This document shows, in pieces, positions 50,671 to 60,503 of a DNA stretch of 64,000 nucleotides. The notes beneath the pieces are model-generated. The model saw only the letters and a list, made by a program, of their open reading frames with translations, had not been told where the DNA came from and did not search any database. The DNA comes from Sandarakinorhabdus sp. AAP62 (GTDB lineage Bacteria > Pseudomonadota > Alphaproteobacteria > Sphingomonadales > Sphingomonadaceae): assembly GCF_000331225.1 (NCBI RefSeq), contig NZ_ANFY01000017.1, forward strand, positions 62,001 to 126,000. The letters run 5' to 3'. The stretch's first letter is position 1, and each line of letters begins with the position of its first letter. A program made the translations under genes and the position numbers.

Positions 50671-51761
50671 TGCAGGCTGCCTGATGCGACCACCGGCGCG
50701 GGTGCGACGGCGGGGGACAAGCTGATGGCATCGGCCAGCAGTGTGACCGACAGCGCATAGAGATTGGAGCAATTGTAGCCCAGCACGGCGCGGTAGCTGC
50801 GGGTGACGAGATAGGCGCCCTGCCCGGCCCCGTCCGGCTCGATCAGGCTCATCATCACGTCGTCGGCCGGCCAGCTGCCATTGACCGGCGTGAAGCCCGC
50901 CGCGCGCCATTCGCGCGCCGGTTTCAGGGCCGAATGGCGCGAGAGTGGCGTGACGCAGCGCGTGGGCGTTTCGCTGGCGACAACCGTGGCGCGATCAAAG
51001 CCTTCGGGTACCAGCGTACGGAAGCCCCAGGCTTCGCCCTTCTGCCAGCCACTCCTGGCCAGATAATGGCCGATCGAGGCAAACACGTCGGCCTGGCTGC
51101 CCCACAGATCGACCTTGCCATCGCCATCGCCATCGCGGCCATAGGCAAGATAGGAGCTGGGCAGGAACTGCGTCTGGCCAAAGGCGCCGGCCCAGCTGCC
51201 CTTCATCGCCTCGCGCGCCACCCGGCCTTCGCCCACCATCTGCACGGCGGCATCGAGTTCACGGGTGAACAGGTCGCGGCGGCGGCCATCAAAAGCCAGT
51301 GTGGCAAGCGCGGACGGTAAGTCATAACGGCCGAGCACGCGGCCATAGCTGGTTTCGATGCCCCAGATGGCGGCAATCACGGCGGCCGGCACGCCGCTGG
51401 CGGCTTCAGCCTGCGCGAGCAGTTCGCGATTGGCGGCAAACTGGCGCTGACCATGCGGGATGCGGTCACCGTGAAACTTGCTGGCCAGATAGTCGGGGAA
51501 TCGGATCGGCTTCGCCGCACCGCCGGGCTGGTTGCGATCGGCGCCGATCACGCGCGGCACGAGGCGAACGTCGCTCAACGCCGCATCCAGCCATTCCGGC
51601 CTCAACCCGCGCGCCGTTGCTTCGGCGCGGTACAGGTTCAGCCATTCGGCGAACGCGGCCTGCTGCTGGGTCGAGACCGGCGTTTCGTCGGCACACGCCG
51701 GTGCTGCAAGCGGCGCAACAACAGCGAGGACGAGCGCCAGAAGGGGGATGCGGGCGTTCAT
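50667..51761 (-). CDS. mltB: Lytic murein transglycosylase (MltB family)
   Basis: The start chosen is the ATG at 51761 (MNARIPLLALVLAVV), with AAAGGG just upstream, giving 364 residues with a signal peptide. Family motifs are present: the catalytic Glu in AIWGIETSYGRVLG, WAGAFGQTQFLPSSYLAYGRDGDGDGKVDLW and DVFASIGHYLARSGW. The enzyme cleaves the glycan backbone with formation of 1,6-anhydro-muramic acid. The overlap with rlpA joins two cell-wall lytic functions in one operon. Confidence 0.92.
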   Translation of the reverse strand: MNARIPLLALVLAVVAPLAAPACADETPVSTQQQAAFAEWLNLYRAEATARGLRPEWLDAALSDVRLVPRVIGADRNQPGGAAKPIRFPDYLASKFHGDRIPHGQRQFAANRELLAQAEAASGVPAAVIAAIWGIETSYGRVLGRYDLPSALATLAFDGRRRDLFTRELDAAVQMVGEGRVAREAMKGSWAGAFGQTQFLPSSYLAYGRDGDGDGKVDLWGSQADVFASIGHYLARSGWQKGEAWGFRTLVPEGFDRATVVASETPTRCVTPLSRHSALKPAREWRAAGFTPVNGSWPADDVMMSLIEPDGAGQGAYLVTRSYRAVLGYNCSNLYALSVTLLADAISLSPAVAPAPVVASGSLQ

Positions 51762-51806
51762 GACCCTTTGTGCCAAAGCCTGCCCGGTTGGGAAAGGCCC
51801 AAAACC

Positions 51807-53153
51807 TCAGTTCATCGCGTCAAAGCGCGCCTTGTCCTTGTCTGACAGGCGCACATCGATGCTGAAGCTGCCGTCATCGCTGGCCTGGCCCACCACTTCG
51901 CCCAAGACCTCACCGTGACTGTGCAGCCAGGCGAGCCGGCGGCCATCGCTCATTGGCAGGGTGATGCGATGCACGCGGGCACCGGCGCGCAGCGTCAGGT
52001 CCATGGCGGCCTGCAAGCGCTCCAGCCCTTCACCGGTGAGCGCGGACACCGGAATGGCATCATCGCCGGCTTGGCCCAGCACCACCGCACGCTGTTCGGC
52101 ATCAAGCGCGTCGATCTTGTTGAACACCGTGATCATCGGCGTTTCGCGCTGGCCCGGCGCGAGGCCCAGGCTGGTGAGCACGTCGATCACATCCTGCGCC
52201 TGCGCGTCGCTGTCCGGGTGGCTGATGTCGCGCACGTGGATGATCAGATCGGCTTCCAGCACCTCCTCCAGCGTGGCGCGGAAGGCGGCGACCAGCTGTG
52301 TCGGCAGATCGGAGACAAAGCCCACCGTGTCCGACAGCACCACCTTGTCATGCCCCGGCAGGCGGATGGCACGCATGGTGGGGTCCAATGTGGCAAACAG
52401 CAGATCCTCGGCACGCACTTCGGCACCGGTCAGCCGGTTGAACAAGGTGGATTTTCCGGCGTTGGTATAGCCGACCAGCGCCACCACCGGCCACGGCGCC
52501 TTCTGGCGCTGCTTCCTGTGCAGGCCGCGGGTGCGGCGTACCTCCTCCAGTTCCTTGCGCAGGCGGGCGATGCGATCGCGGATCAGGCGCCTGTCCGCCT
52601 CGATCTGCGATTCACCGGGGCCGCCCAAAAAGCCGAAGCCGCCGCGCTGGCGTTCAAGGTGGGTCCAGCTGCGCACCAGGCGGCTGGCCTGATATTGCAG
52701 GTGCGCCAGTTCCACCTGCAAAGTGCCTTCCGCCGTGCTGGCGCGCTCGCCGAAGATTTCGAGGATCAGGCCGGTGCGGTCGATCACCTTGGCCTTCAGC
52801 AGCTTTTCAAGGTTGCGTTGCTGCACCGGGGTGACCGGGCCATCGATGATGACCACCTCGGCCTCCAGCGCCGCCACCAACCCGGCGAGCCGCTCGATCT
52901 GGCCGCTGCCCAACAGGCGGGAGACCTGCACGGACCGCAGCTTGATGACCTCGGCGTGGACGACCTCCAGCGCGATGGCGCGTGTCAATCCCACCGCCTC
53001 GGCCAGCTTGGCCTCCGGCGAGCGCAGCGCGTGCACGGATTTTGCCGTGATGTGCGGCAGGATGACGATGGCGCGCGAAACGGTGCGGATGCCGCGTGCC
53101 TCGTCAAAGCCGCCGATGGTCAATTCGCCGGCTTGAGGTGGACTATATCCCAA
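51807..53153 (-). CDS. hflX: Ribosome-associated GTPase HflX
   Basis: The start is a TTG at 53153 with TGAGAG eight bases upstream, giving 448 residues. The N-terminal HflX domain (RLLGSGQIERLAGLVAALEAEVVIIDGPVTPVQQRNLEK, then ERASTAEGTLQVELAHLQYQ and GFGFLGGPGESQIEADRR) precedes the G domain. That has LVGYTNAGKSTLFNRLTG, SDTVGFVSDLP and FNKID. HflX splits stalled ribosomes and is linked to heat and stress recovery. It follows hfq by ten bases, the conserved hfq-hflX pair. Confidence 0.96.
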   Translation of the reverse strand: MGYSPPQAGELTIGGFDEARGIRTVSRAIVILPHITAKSVHALRSPEAKLAEAVGLTRAIALEVVHAEVIKLRSVQVSRLLGSGQIERLAGLVAALEAEVVIIDGPVTPVQQRNLEKLLKAKVIDRTGLILEIFGERASTAEGTLQVELAHLQYQASRLVRSWTHLERQRGGFGFLGGPGESQIEADRRLIRDRIARLRKELEEVRRTRGLHRKQRQKAPWPVVALVGYTNAGKSTLFNRLTGAEVRAEDLLFATLDPTMRAIRLPGHDKVVLSDTVGFVSDLPTQLVAAFRATLEEVLEADLIIHVRDISHPDSDAQAQDVIDVLTSLGLAPGQRETPMITVFNKIDALDAEQRAVVLGQAGDDAIPVSALTGEGLERLQAAMDLTLRAGARVHRITLPMSDGRRLAWLHSHGEVLGEVVGQASDDGSFSIDVRLSDKDKARFDAMN

Positions 53154-53163
53154 AATATCGCTC

Positions 53164-53403
53164 TCAGTCTTCGGTTTCGGCCTCGAACAGCTGCAGCGGA
53201 GTCGCCGGCATCACGGTCGAGATGGCGTGCTTGTACACCAATTGGCTGTGGCCGTCGCGGCGCAACAGCACCGAGAAATTGTCGAACCAGGTGATGACCC
53301 CCTGCAGCTTGACGCCGTTGACCAGGAACATGGTGACGGGCGTCCGCGTCTTGCGCACGGTGTTCAGGAACATGTCCTGCAGGGTGTTGGGCTTGTCCGC
53401 CAT
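53164..53403 (-). CDS. hfq: RNA chaperone Hfq
   Basis: The 79-residue protein is a standard alphaproteobacterial Hfq: [28 protein letters not shown] (Sm1) and [15 protein letters not shown] (Sm2 with YKHA). It forms a hexameric ring that pairs small RNAs with mRNAs. The C-terminal tail is very short. It sits between ntrX (98 bp upstream) and hflX (10 bp downstream). Confidence 0.98.
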   Translation of the reverse strand: MADKPNTLQDMFLNTVRKTRTPVTMFLVNGVKLQGVITWFDNFSVLLRRDGHSQLVYKHAISTVMPATPLQLFEAETED

Positions 53404-53501
53404 CTGGCCATCCTCTTGTTCTTGGGCCGGCCAAATGCCGCCGCGCCAACGAAATAGGGATGGCAGGCTGCTTTTTCAAATACGTGTTTCGCCACATGCC
53501 G

Positions 53502-54917
53502 TCAGGCCGGATCGTCGGCCCGATCAATGGCTGCGTCGTCGGCGCCCGGTTCATCGGCGAGGCCCAGCGCCTTCAACTTCCTGTGCAGGGCGCTGCGTTC
53601 CATGCCGATGAAGGCGGCGGTGCGGCTGATGTTGCCGGAAAAACGCCGGATCTGGGCGCGCAGATATTCGCGCTCGAACGCCTCGCGGGCTTCGCGCAGC
53701 GGCGTACCCATGATCGATCGCGCCGCCTGGCCGGGCATCAGCCGCGATGGTTCGGCGGTCACTTCCGATGGCAGCATGTCGATATCCAGGATCGCCATGC
53801 TGGTGGTGGGGGCCATGATCATCGTGCGCTCGATGACGTTTCTGAGCTGCCGCACATTGCCCGGCCAATCATAGGTTTGCAGCGCCGCCACCGCGTCTTC
53901 CGACAGGTCGGGCGTTGGCATGCCGCGCTCGGCGGCATAGCGGGCAAGGAAATAGCGGGCGAGTTCGGCCACATCCTCGCGCCGTTCCGATAGCGGCGGC
54001 AGGCGCACCGGCACGACATTGAGGCGATAATAGAGATCCTCGCGGAAGCGGCCGGCGGCGATTTCGGCGGAAAGATCGCGGCTGGTGGCCGAAATCACCC
54101 GCACGTCCACCCGCACCCAGCGCGCCCCGCCCACCCGCTGGAACACCTGTTCGGTGAGCACGCGCAATATCTTGGCCTGGGTCGTCATCGGCATGTCGGC
54201 CACGTCATCGAGGAACAGCGTGCCGCCATGCGCCTGTTCGAGCAGGCCAGCGCGAACATTCTCGCCGCCTTCCTCCACCCCGAACAGCGCCTCTTCCACC
54301 CGTTCCGGCGTCATGCGCGCCGCCGATACCACCACGAACGGCGCGTCGATGCGCGGGCTCCACTGGTGCAGCAGGCGGGCGGCGACCTCCTTGCCGGAAC
54401 CGGCCGGGCCGCTGATCAGCACGCGGCTGCCAGTGGCGGCAACGCGCTTCAGCGTGGCGCGCACCTGGTTGATCTGCGGGCTGGTGCCGGTCAGCTCGAT
54501 ATCGATGCCGACCCGTTCCTTCAGCGCCTCATATTCACGGCGCAGCCGCTCGGTCTCGGTGGCGCGGCGCACCACCAGCAGCAATTGTTCGGCCTGGAAC
54601 GGCTTTTCGATATAGTCGTACGCACCGCGCTTGATGGCGGCGACGGCGGTATCGAGATTGCCATGCCCGGAAATCACCACCACCGGCAGGGTCGGATCAC
54701 GCGCCTTCATCGCATCCAGCAGCTCGATCCCGTCCATGCTGCTGCCCTGCAGCCACACATCGAGGATGACGAGGCTGGGCCGGCGTTCGGCCAGCGCGGC
54801 CAGCGCACCTTCGGCATTGGCGGCGGTGCGGGTATCAAAGCCCTCATCCCCCAGCACCCCGGCCACCAGCTCGCGGATATCGGCTTCATCGTCGACGATC
54901 AGGATATCAAGGGCCAT
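53502..54917 (-). CDS. ntrX: Response regulator NtrX with degenerate AAA+ domain
   Basis: The 471-residue regulator has a receiver with phosphorylatable Asp53 (LVILDVWLQGSSMDG), an AAA+ domain (GPAGSGKEVAARLLH Walker A) and a Fis-type HTH (ISRTAAFIGMERSALHRKLKAL). The AAA+ domain departs from sigma54 activators. The GAFTGA loop is missing, since ALFGVEEGGENVRAGLLEQ replaces the expected LFGHEKGAFTGA stretch and is several residues shorter. The Walker B motif reads LFLDDVADM instead of LFLDEIGDM. Partner of the NtrY kinase encoded just upstream; ntrB and ntrC are not in this cluster. Confidence 0.95.
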   Translation of the reverse strand: MALDILIVDDEADIRELVAGVLGDEGFDTRTAANAEGALAALAERRPSLVILDVWLQGSSMDGIELLDAMKARDPTLPVVVISGHGNLDTAVAAIKRGAYDYIEKPFQAEQLLLVVRRATETERLRREYEALKERVGIDIELTGTSPQINQVRATLKRVAATGSRVLISGPAGSGKEVAARLLHQWSPRIDAPFVVVSAARMTPERVEEALFGVEEGGENVRAGLLEQAHGGTLFLDDVADMPMTTQAKILRVLTEQVFQRVGGARWVRVDVRVISATSRDLSAEIAAGRFREDLYYRLNVVPVRLPPLSERREDVAELARYFLARYAAERGMPTPDLSEDAVAALQTYDWPGNVRQLRNVIERTMIMAPTTSMAILDIDMLPSEVTAEPSRLMPGQAARSIMGTPLREAREAFEREYLRAQIRRFSGNISRTAAFIGMERSALHRKLKALGLADEPGADDAAIDRADDPA

Positions 54918-54932
54918 GGGGGGCAGTCCTTC

Positions 54933-57257
54933 TCAGGCGGTGGTGGTGGCGGCAACTGGCAGGGGCAAGCCAGGTTGCGGTTCGGCGGCGAGCTCTCGGC
55001 TGATGCGGGCGATCACCATCGCGCCGGGGCCATCAGGATTATCCGCCAGTTCAAGCTGGCCGCCATGATCCTCGATGATCTTGGCGCAGATGGCGAGGCC
55101 CAGCCCGGTGCCGCGTGCACGGGTGGTGACATAAGGCTCGAGCAGTCGCATGCGGTCCTCCGCCGGGAAGCCCAGGCCATTATCGGCCACGCTGATGCGG
55201 ACGTAATGGGCATCGGCGGCCACGCTGATGGCGATCAGGCCGGGCGCGGCAGTATCGCCATCGCGCTCCACCCGCACCATCACGCTTTCGGCGGCATTCT
55301 TGATCAGGTTGGTGAGCGCCCGGCCCAGTTGCTGGCGATCACACACCAGCGCCAGATCGGTGGTGCCGCCAAGCGTGAAGCGGATCGCCGGGAACGCGAC
55401 TTCCTGCAGCACCAGCGCCTGCCGCAGCAGGCGGTCGAGCGCTTCGGAGGCAAACACCGGGCGCGGCAGCCGGGCGAATTCGGAAAATTCATCCACCATG
55501 CGCCTGAGGTCACCCACTTGCCGCACGATGGTGCTGGTCAGCGTTGCGAATGTATCGGCATCCTCGTCGATCTGGCGGCCGAACTTGCGCTGCAGGCGTT
55601 CGGCGGCAAGCTGGATGGGCGTGAGCGGGTTCTTGATCTCGTGCGCGATGCGGCGGGCAACATCGGCCCAGGCGGCGCGGCGCTGATCGGCCAATTGGGC
55701 GGTGATATCGTCAAAGGTGAGCACGAACCCTTCGGCGCGGCCTTCGGCTGCTTCGGCTGCACCGATGCGCACCGCCAGCGTCTGGGTTTCCTCGCCGCGT
55801 TCGATGCGCACTTGCCCGGCGGCGTCCCCGGTCTGCCGCGCCTGTTCCAGCAGATCGGCCAGTTCCGGCGCCACATCCTGCAACATCTGGCCGCGCAGCA
55901 CCCGGTGCGGCAGGGCCAGCAGCGCCGCGGCCGACGCGTTGGCGACCCGGATCACCCCTTCCGGCGTGATCGACATGACACCGGCCGACACCCCGGCCAG
56001 CACCGCTTCGGTAAAGCGGCGGCGAGTGTCCAGCTCGTCATTGGCGCCCAGCAGCGCGGTCTGCTGCGCTTTCAATTGGCTGGTCATGCGATTGAAGGCG
56101 CGTTCCAGCACGCCGATTTCATCGGCCTGGCCGCGCACCGGCACGCGCACATCCAGATCGCCATCGCCCACCCGCTCGGCAGCGCTGGCGAGGCGCGCGA
56201 TCGGCGCCACCAGGCGATTGGCCAGCCACAAGGCAAACCAGATGGCGACGATCAAGGTGAGCAGCGACACCGCCATCAGGATGAGGTTGAAACGCAACTG
56301 CATCACCCGGCTGCGTTCGGTGAGCGCATTATATTCACCCAATGCGCCGGCGGCCTGGTTGGCGCGGGCCAGCACGGCGGGATCGACCTTGCGGCTGACA
56401 TAGAGGAAGGTGCCAGGGCTGCCGGGCACGCCAACAGCGGATTCCACCCGATCCTCGCCGGCCCCGATCAGGGTGACGGGCGTGGTGGCGGCGCGAGCCA
56501 GATCGATATTGCCCACATGCGCCTGCACTTCGCTGGCAGACGCGCCGCTGGCCGCCACCAGTTGCAGCCCCTCGGGCGTCATGCGGAACACGGCAGCTTC
56601 GGTAAGGGTGCGGCCCGCCACCTGGAAATCGAGACCGCGGCGATACAGCGGCGTGGCTTCGCCGAAATCGCGGGCATAGCTGGCGACGTCGGCAGCCATC
56701 ACGACGATATCATCGCCGATGCGCTGGCGGTTTTCCTCGACATAGGCCTGCGCGACCTGGTTGGAACTGTCGAGAATGGTCTTCACCCGATCGGAAAACC
56801 AGAATTGCACGCCGAACTGGAACAGCAGCGAGGCAAACACCACCACCAGCAGCGTTGGCACCGCCGCAATGCCGGCAAACAGCGCCACCAGGCGCAGGTG
56901 CAACTGGGCCACGGCCAGGCCCTTGCGGCGGTTGGTGATCAGAATGGCGACGCGGCGGCCGATCAGCACCACCAGCAGCATCGCCGGCACCAGGCAGGCG
57001 ACCAGCACCAGCGCCACCAGCGGCTGGGACGCACCGGTTGCCGGCACTTCGCGGCGGGTGAGCAGCGCATAGCTGGACCAGCCCAAGATGATGGTGGCCG
57101 CCGCCGCCAGCACTTCGAGGCGGGGATAGAAATTGTCGTGGCGGGTGATCCGCAGCACCCGGCGCCACAGTCGTCGCCCGCGCAGTGACAGACGGGCCGC
57201 AAGGCCACGCCGCCGGCGAACCGGAAGGGTTTCAAAACTGGGCGATTCGACCGTCAC
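54933..57257 (-). CDS. ntrY: Membrane sensor kinase NtrY
   Basis: The 774-residue kinase starts at a GTG at 57257. Four N-terminal membrane helices, a periplasmic loop, a fifth helix and a HAMP linker (ANRLVAPIARLASAAERVGDGDLDV) lead to a PAS domain (VLAGVSAGVMSITPEGVIRVANASAAALL). The kinase core has phosphoacceptor His at about 535 (RRIAHEIKNPLTPIQLAAERLQ) and the G boxes ISVADNGLGFPAED and GTGLGLAICAKIIEDHGG. It phosphorylates NtrX; the signal in alphaproteobacteria is tied to nitrogen or redox state. Its stop is 15 bp before the ntrX start. Confidence 0.96.
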   Translation of the reverse strand: MTVESPSFETLPVRRRRGLAARLSLRGRRLWRRVLRITRHDNFYPRLEVLAAAATIILGWSSYALLTRREVPATGASQPLVALVLVACLVPAMLLVVLIGRRVAILITNRRKGLAVAQLHLRLVALFAGIAAVPTLLVVVFASLLFQFGVQFWFSDRVKTILDSSNQVAQAYVEENRQRIGDDIVVMAADVASYARDFGEATPLYRRGLDFQVAGRTLTEAAVFRMTPEGLQLVAASGASASEVQAHVGNIDLARAATTPVTLIGAGEDRVESAVGVPGSPGTFLYVSRKVDPAVLARANQAAGALGEYNALTERSRVMQLRFNLILMAVSLLTLIVAIWFALWLANRLVAPIARLASAAERVGDGDLDVRVPVRGQADEIGVLERAFNRMTSQLKAQQTALLGANDELDTRRRFTEAVLAGVSAGVMSITPEGVIRVANASAAALLALPHRVLRGQMLQDVAPELADLLEQARQTGDAAGQVRIERGEETQTLAVRIGAAEAAEGRAEGFVLTFDDITAQLADQRRAAWADVARRIAHEIKNPLTPIQLAAERLQRKFGRQIDEDADTFATLTSTIVRQVGDLRRMVDEFSEFARLPRPVFASEALDRLLRQALVLQEVAFPAIRFTLGGTTDLALVCDRQQLGRALTNLIKNAAESVMVRVERDGDTAAPGLIAISVAADAHYVRISVADNGLGFPAEDRMRLLEPYVTTRARGTGLGLAICAKIIEDHGGQLELADNPDGPGAMVIARISRELAAEPQPGLPLPVAATTTA

Positions 57258-57347
57258 AGAACAGCAGCATACTCTGCCATTGTGTCTTTAGGAACACAGT
57301 GCAGCGCCGCAGCGTTGCCCTGATGCGACAGATGACGGTAAAGGAGG

Positions 57348-58364
57348 CTATGCGGCCAGTGCGGACGGGCGCGGCGGCAATGCCATCTGCGCCTCGTAAA
57401 ACCGGTCGATCATCGCCAGCACCGTCTGGCTCTCGGCCACGAAGTTGACCGTGTTGCGGAAGGACGCGCTGTCGTGCAGCCCCTTGGTGTACCAGCCCAG
57501 ATGCTTGCGGGCGAGGTTCACGCCGTTCAGCTCGCCATAAAGATCGAGCATCAGGGCATAATGTTCCTTCACCAGCGCATGCTGCTGCACCAGCGTCGGG
57601 TCCGCCGGCACGTCACGGCCGGTCAGCGCGGCCATCACCTGGCCGATCAGCCACGGCTTGCCATAGGCGCCGCGGCCGATCATCACGCCGTCCGCACCAC
57701 TCTGGGCCAGCGCCGTTTTCGCATCCTCGATCGAACAGATATCGCCGTTGACGATCACCGGCAGCTTCACGGCGTCCTTCACCTTGCGCACGAAGGCCCA
57801 ATCGGCGGTGCCGGAATAAAGCTGGCAGCGGGTACGGCCGTGGACAGTGATGAGGTGCACGCCCTCGCCTTCGGCAATGCGCGCCAGTTCCGGCGCATTT
57901 AGGCTGTTGTGATCCCAGCCCATGCGCATCTTCAGCGTGACGGGCAGATTGACCGCCTTGACGGTCGCGCGGATCAACTGCGTCGCCAGTGGCAGATCGC
58001 GCATCAGGCTGGAGCCGGCGTGGCCGTTGACCACCTTCTTCACCGGGCAGCCCATGTTGATGTCGATGATCGCCGCGCCCTTCTGCTCGTTCAACTTGGC
58101 AGCTTCGGCCATCCGCTCCGGCTCGCAACCGGCCAGCTGCATCGACACCGGCTCCTCGCTCGGATGCCAGGCCGCCTTCTGGATGCTCTGCCGCGTCTCG
58201 CGGATCATCGCTTCCGATGCGATCATCTCGGTCACGGTCAAGCCGGCACCGAACCGCTTGACCAGCGTGCGGAACGGCATGTCGGTCACGCCGGTCATCG
58301 GTGCCAGGATCACGGGCACGTCGATGCGGTTGGGGCCGATCCGGATGGGGGAGATGAGGCTCAT
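57348..58364 (-). CDS. dusB: tRNA-dihydrouridine synthase B (NifR3 type)
   Basis: The start chosen is the ATG at 58364 ([18 protein letters not shown]), giving 338 residues. FMN-binding TIM-barrel motifs are clear: [39 protein letters not shown] with the catalytic Cys, [27 protein letters not shown] and [17 protein letters not shown]. It reduces uridine in the tRNA D-loop. As nifR3 it usually heads a dusB-ntrBC-ntrYX cluster in alphaproteobacteria; here ntrBC are absent and ntrY follows directly. It is divergent from ispDF. Confidence 0.96.
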   Translation of the reverse strand: MSLISPIRIGPNRIDVPVILAPMTGVTDMPFRTLVKRFGAGLTVTEMIASEAMIRETRQSIQKAAWHPSEEPVSMQLAGCEPERMAEAAKLNEQKGAAIIDINMGCPVKKVVNGHAGSSLMRDLPLATQLIRATVKAVNLPVTLKMRMGWDHNSLNAPELARIAEGEGVHLITVHGRTRCQLYSGTADWAFVRKVKDAVKLPVIVNGDICSIEDAKTALAQSGADGVMIGRGAYGKPWLIGQVMAALTGRDVPADPTLVQQHALVKEHYALMLDLYGELNGVNLARKHLGWYTKGLHDSASFRNTVNFVAESQTVLAMIDRFYEAQMALPPRPSALAA

Positions 58365-58417
58365 TGCGCGCGGCCCATATCGCATTATGCCCCTTCCCGA
58401 CAAGGCAAGCCCGGCTT

Positions 58418-59584
58418 ATGCCCCGCCACATGCGGATTCACGCCATCATCGTTGCAGCCGGAGCCGGATTGCGGGCGGGCGGCGGCATGCCGAAACAATA
58501 TCGCGCCGTGGCCGGGCAGCCGCTGCTGCGCCACGCGGTCGAGCGGTTGCTGGGCCATCCCGCCATCACCGGCGTCACCGTGGTGATCAACCCGGAATGC
58601 CGCCTGCTGTATGACCAAGCGGTGGCCGGGCTGGTTCTGCCCGAACCCGTCGCGGGCGGCGCGACCCGGCAGGAGAGCGTGCTGGCCGGGCTCGAAGCAC
58701 TGGCTGCCGACGCGCCGGACATCGTGCTGGTGCATGATGCTGCCCGCGCCTTCGTGCCGGATGCGGTGATCGATGCGCTGGTGGCGGCGTTTGCCGATGC
58801 GGGCGTGGACGGCGCCTGCCCTGCCCTGCCCCAGGTCGACAGTTTGCGCCGGGGCGAAGCCGGCCGTTTTTCCGGCAGCGTTGACCGCGAGCACCTGTGG
58901 CGCGTGCAAACCCCGCAAGCCTTCCGCTACCACGCCTTGCTCGCGGCCCATCGCGCCGCCGTTTCCGGGGCGACCGATGACGTCGCCATCGCACTCGCCG
59001 CCGGGCTCAGCGTCGCCATCACGCCCGGCGACGAACGCGCTTTCAAGGTGACGGAGCCGGCCGATTTTGCCAAAGCCGAGGCCATGACCGTCTATTCTTC
59101 CCGCGCCGCCTCCGGCTTTGACGTGCACAAGTTCGGCCCAGGGACACATGTCTGGCTGTGCGGCGTCAAGGTTCCGCACGATCATGGCCTGATCGGCCAC
59201 AGCGATGCCGATGCCGGCCTGCACGCGCTCACCGATGCGCTGCTCGGCACCATCGCGGCCGGCGATATCGGCGATCATTTCCCGCCCAGCGATGAACGCT
59301 GGCGCGGCGCGGCGTCAGACCAGTTCCTCGCCCACGCCGCCACCCTGGTGCGGACACGCGGCGGCCTCATCGATCATGTCGATGTCACCCTGATCTGCGA
59401 ACGCCCCAAGGTTGGCCCGCACCGCGAGGCCATGCGCACGCGGATCGCCGAAATCCTCGGGCTCGGCATTGACCGGGTCAGCGTGAAGGCCACCACCACC
59501 GAGAAACTGGGCTTCACTGGCCGTCAGGAAGGCATCGCAGCCCAAGCCATGGCCAGCGTGCGCCTGCCGGAGTCAATCACATGA
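58418..59584 (+). CDS. ispDF: Bifunctional IspDF: MEP cytidylyltransferase and MECDP synthase
   Basis: The start chosen is the ATG at 58418 ([17 protein letters not shown]); an ATG at 58430 is the alternative. The N-terminal IspD half (to about residue 230) has [30 protein letters not shown] and [10 protein letters not shown]. The C-terminal IspF half has [32 protein letters not shown] (zinc site) and [24 protein letters not shown]. The fusion catalyses two non-consecutive steps of the MEP pathway and is typical of alphaproteobacteria. It overlaps pncC by four bases. Confidence 0.97.
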   Translation: MPRHMRIHAIIVAAGAGLRAGGGMPKQYRAVAGQPLLRHAVERLLGHPAITGVTVVINPECRLLYDQAVAGLVLPEPVAGGATRQESVLAGLEALAADAPDIVLVHDAARAFVPDAVIDALVAAFADAGVDGACPALPQVDSLRRGEAGRFSGSVDREHLWRVQTPQAFRYHALLAAHRAAVSGATDDVAIALAAGLSVAITPGDERAFKVTEPADFAKAEAMTVYSSRAASGFDVHKFGPGTHVWLCGVKVPHDHGLIGHSDADAGLHALTDALLGTIAAGDIGDHFPPSDERWRGAASDQFLAHAATLVRTRGGLIDHVDVTLICERPKVGPHREAMRTRIAEILGLGIDRVSVKATTTEKLGFTGRQEGIAAQAMASVRLPESIT

Positions 59585-60069
59585 CCCCCGATCTGATTGC
59601 CCTTGCCGAACAGGTGCTGGCCGAAAACCGCGCCGCCGGCCGGCGCGTCGCCACCGCCGAAAGCTGCACGGGCGGGATGGTGGCGGCGGCGCTCACCGAG
59701 ATTCCCGGTTCGTCCGACGTGTTCGATCGCGGCTTCGTCACCTATTCCAACGAAGCCAAGATGGAAATGCTGGGCGTTTCCGAAGACGTGCTCGCCACTT
59801 TCGGCGCCGTCTCCGTCGCCACCGCCTGGGCCATGGCGTTGGGTGCGTTGAAGCACAGCAACGCCGATGTTGCCGTATCCATCACCGGCATCGCCGGGCC
59901 GGGCGGCGCCACTGCCAACAAGCCGGTCGGCATGGTGGTGTTTGCCCGCGCCGTGCGCGGCGAAGATCCGGAAATGGTGGTTGCCGATACACGGCAATTT
60001 GGTGATCTGGGCCGCGCCGAAGTGCGCCGCCTGGCAGCACGGGTGGCGCTTGAGCTGCTGCGGCCCTAA
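59581..60069 (+). CDS. pncC: Nicotinamide-nucleotide amidase / CinA C-terminal domain protein
   Basis: The 162-residue single-domain protein contains the CinA C-terminal motifs: [45 protein letters not shown] and [20 protein letters not shown]. It deamidates nicotinamide mononucleotide to nicotinate mononucleotide in the pyridine nucleotide cycle. No N-terminal CinA (MoaB-like) domain is present. The ispDF-pncC pair is a common alphaproteobacterial arrangement; the stop overlaps the convergent ratA gene by four bases. Confidence 0.93.
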   Translation: MTPDLIALAEQVLAENRAAGRRVATAESCTGGMVAAALTEIPGSSDVFDRGFVTYSNEAKMEMLGVSEDVLATFGAVSVATAWAMALGALKHSNADVAVSITGIAGPGGATANKPVGMVVFARAVRGEDPEMVVADTRQFGDLGRAEVRRLAARVALELLRP

Positions 60070-60503
60070 CGCGGCCCGTACAGCGCTTCGGCGCGCGCCA
60101 CGAACGCACCCACCATCTTTTCAAAGGCCTGCGTGAAGAACATGCCCGCCAGCGCCTCGAACGCGCGGTTGCGGAATTCGAAATCCACCGCGAAATCGAT
60201 CTCGCAGCCACCATCAGGCGCATCGCGGAACGTCCAGTCGTTGAACAGATGCTTCATCGGCCCGTCGAGATATTCGACATGCACCGTCCGCGGCCGATCC
60301 AGCGTCACCCGGCTGGTGAATTTCTCGCGGATCATGCGGAAGCCCACGATCATGTCCGCCACCACGATACCGTCCCGCTCTGGTCCCACCCGCATGCCCT
60401 GCACCCACGGCAGGAACTCCGGGTAGCGGCCGATATCGGCGACCAGATCGAACATTTCCGTTGCCGACCACGGCAGCCGGCGCACTTCGCGATGCTTGGG
60501 CAT
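60066..60503 (-). CDS. COQ10/RatA-family START-domain protein
   Basis: The 145-residue protein has the START-fold pattern of COQ10/RatA: REVRRLPWSATEMFDLVADIGRYPEFLPWVQGMRV at the N-terminus, DFAVDFEFRNRAFEALAGMFF and VGAFVARAEALYG at the end. Bacterial members are annotated either as ubiquinone-binding chaperones (COQ10) or as the E. coli RatA toxin; the former is likelier here, since it is conserved next to lipA in alphaproteobacteria. Its ATG shares one base with the lipA stop. Confidence 0.9.
   Translation of the reverse strand: MPKHREVRRLPWSATEMFDLVADIGRYPEFLPWVQGMRVGPERDGIVVADMIVGFRMIREKFTSRVTLDRPRTVHVEYLDGPMKHLFNDWTFRDAPDGGCEIDFAVDFEFRNRAFEALAGMFFTQAFEKMVGAFVARAEALYGPR

Noticed and set aside
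54228-57188. A 986-codon plus-strand open frame opposite ntrX and ntrY.
   Set aside because: Antisense to two unmistakable regulatory genes; no domain signal, and it spans a gene boundary on the other strand.
60066-60503. A RatA toxin of a toxin-antitoxin pair.
   Set aside because: The family also contains COQ10-like lipid-binding proteins, and the gene lies beside lipA and has no antitoxin partner (no RnfH-like small gene).
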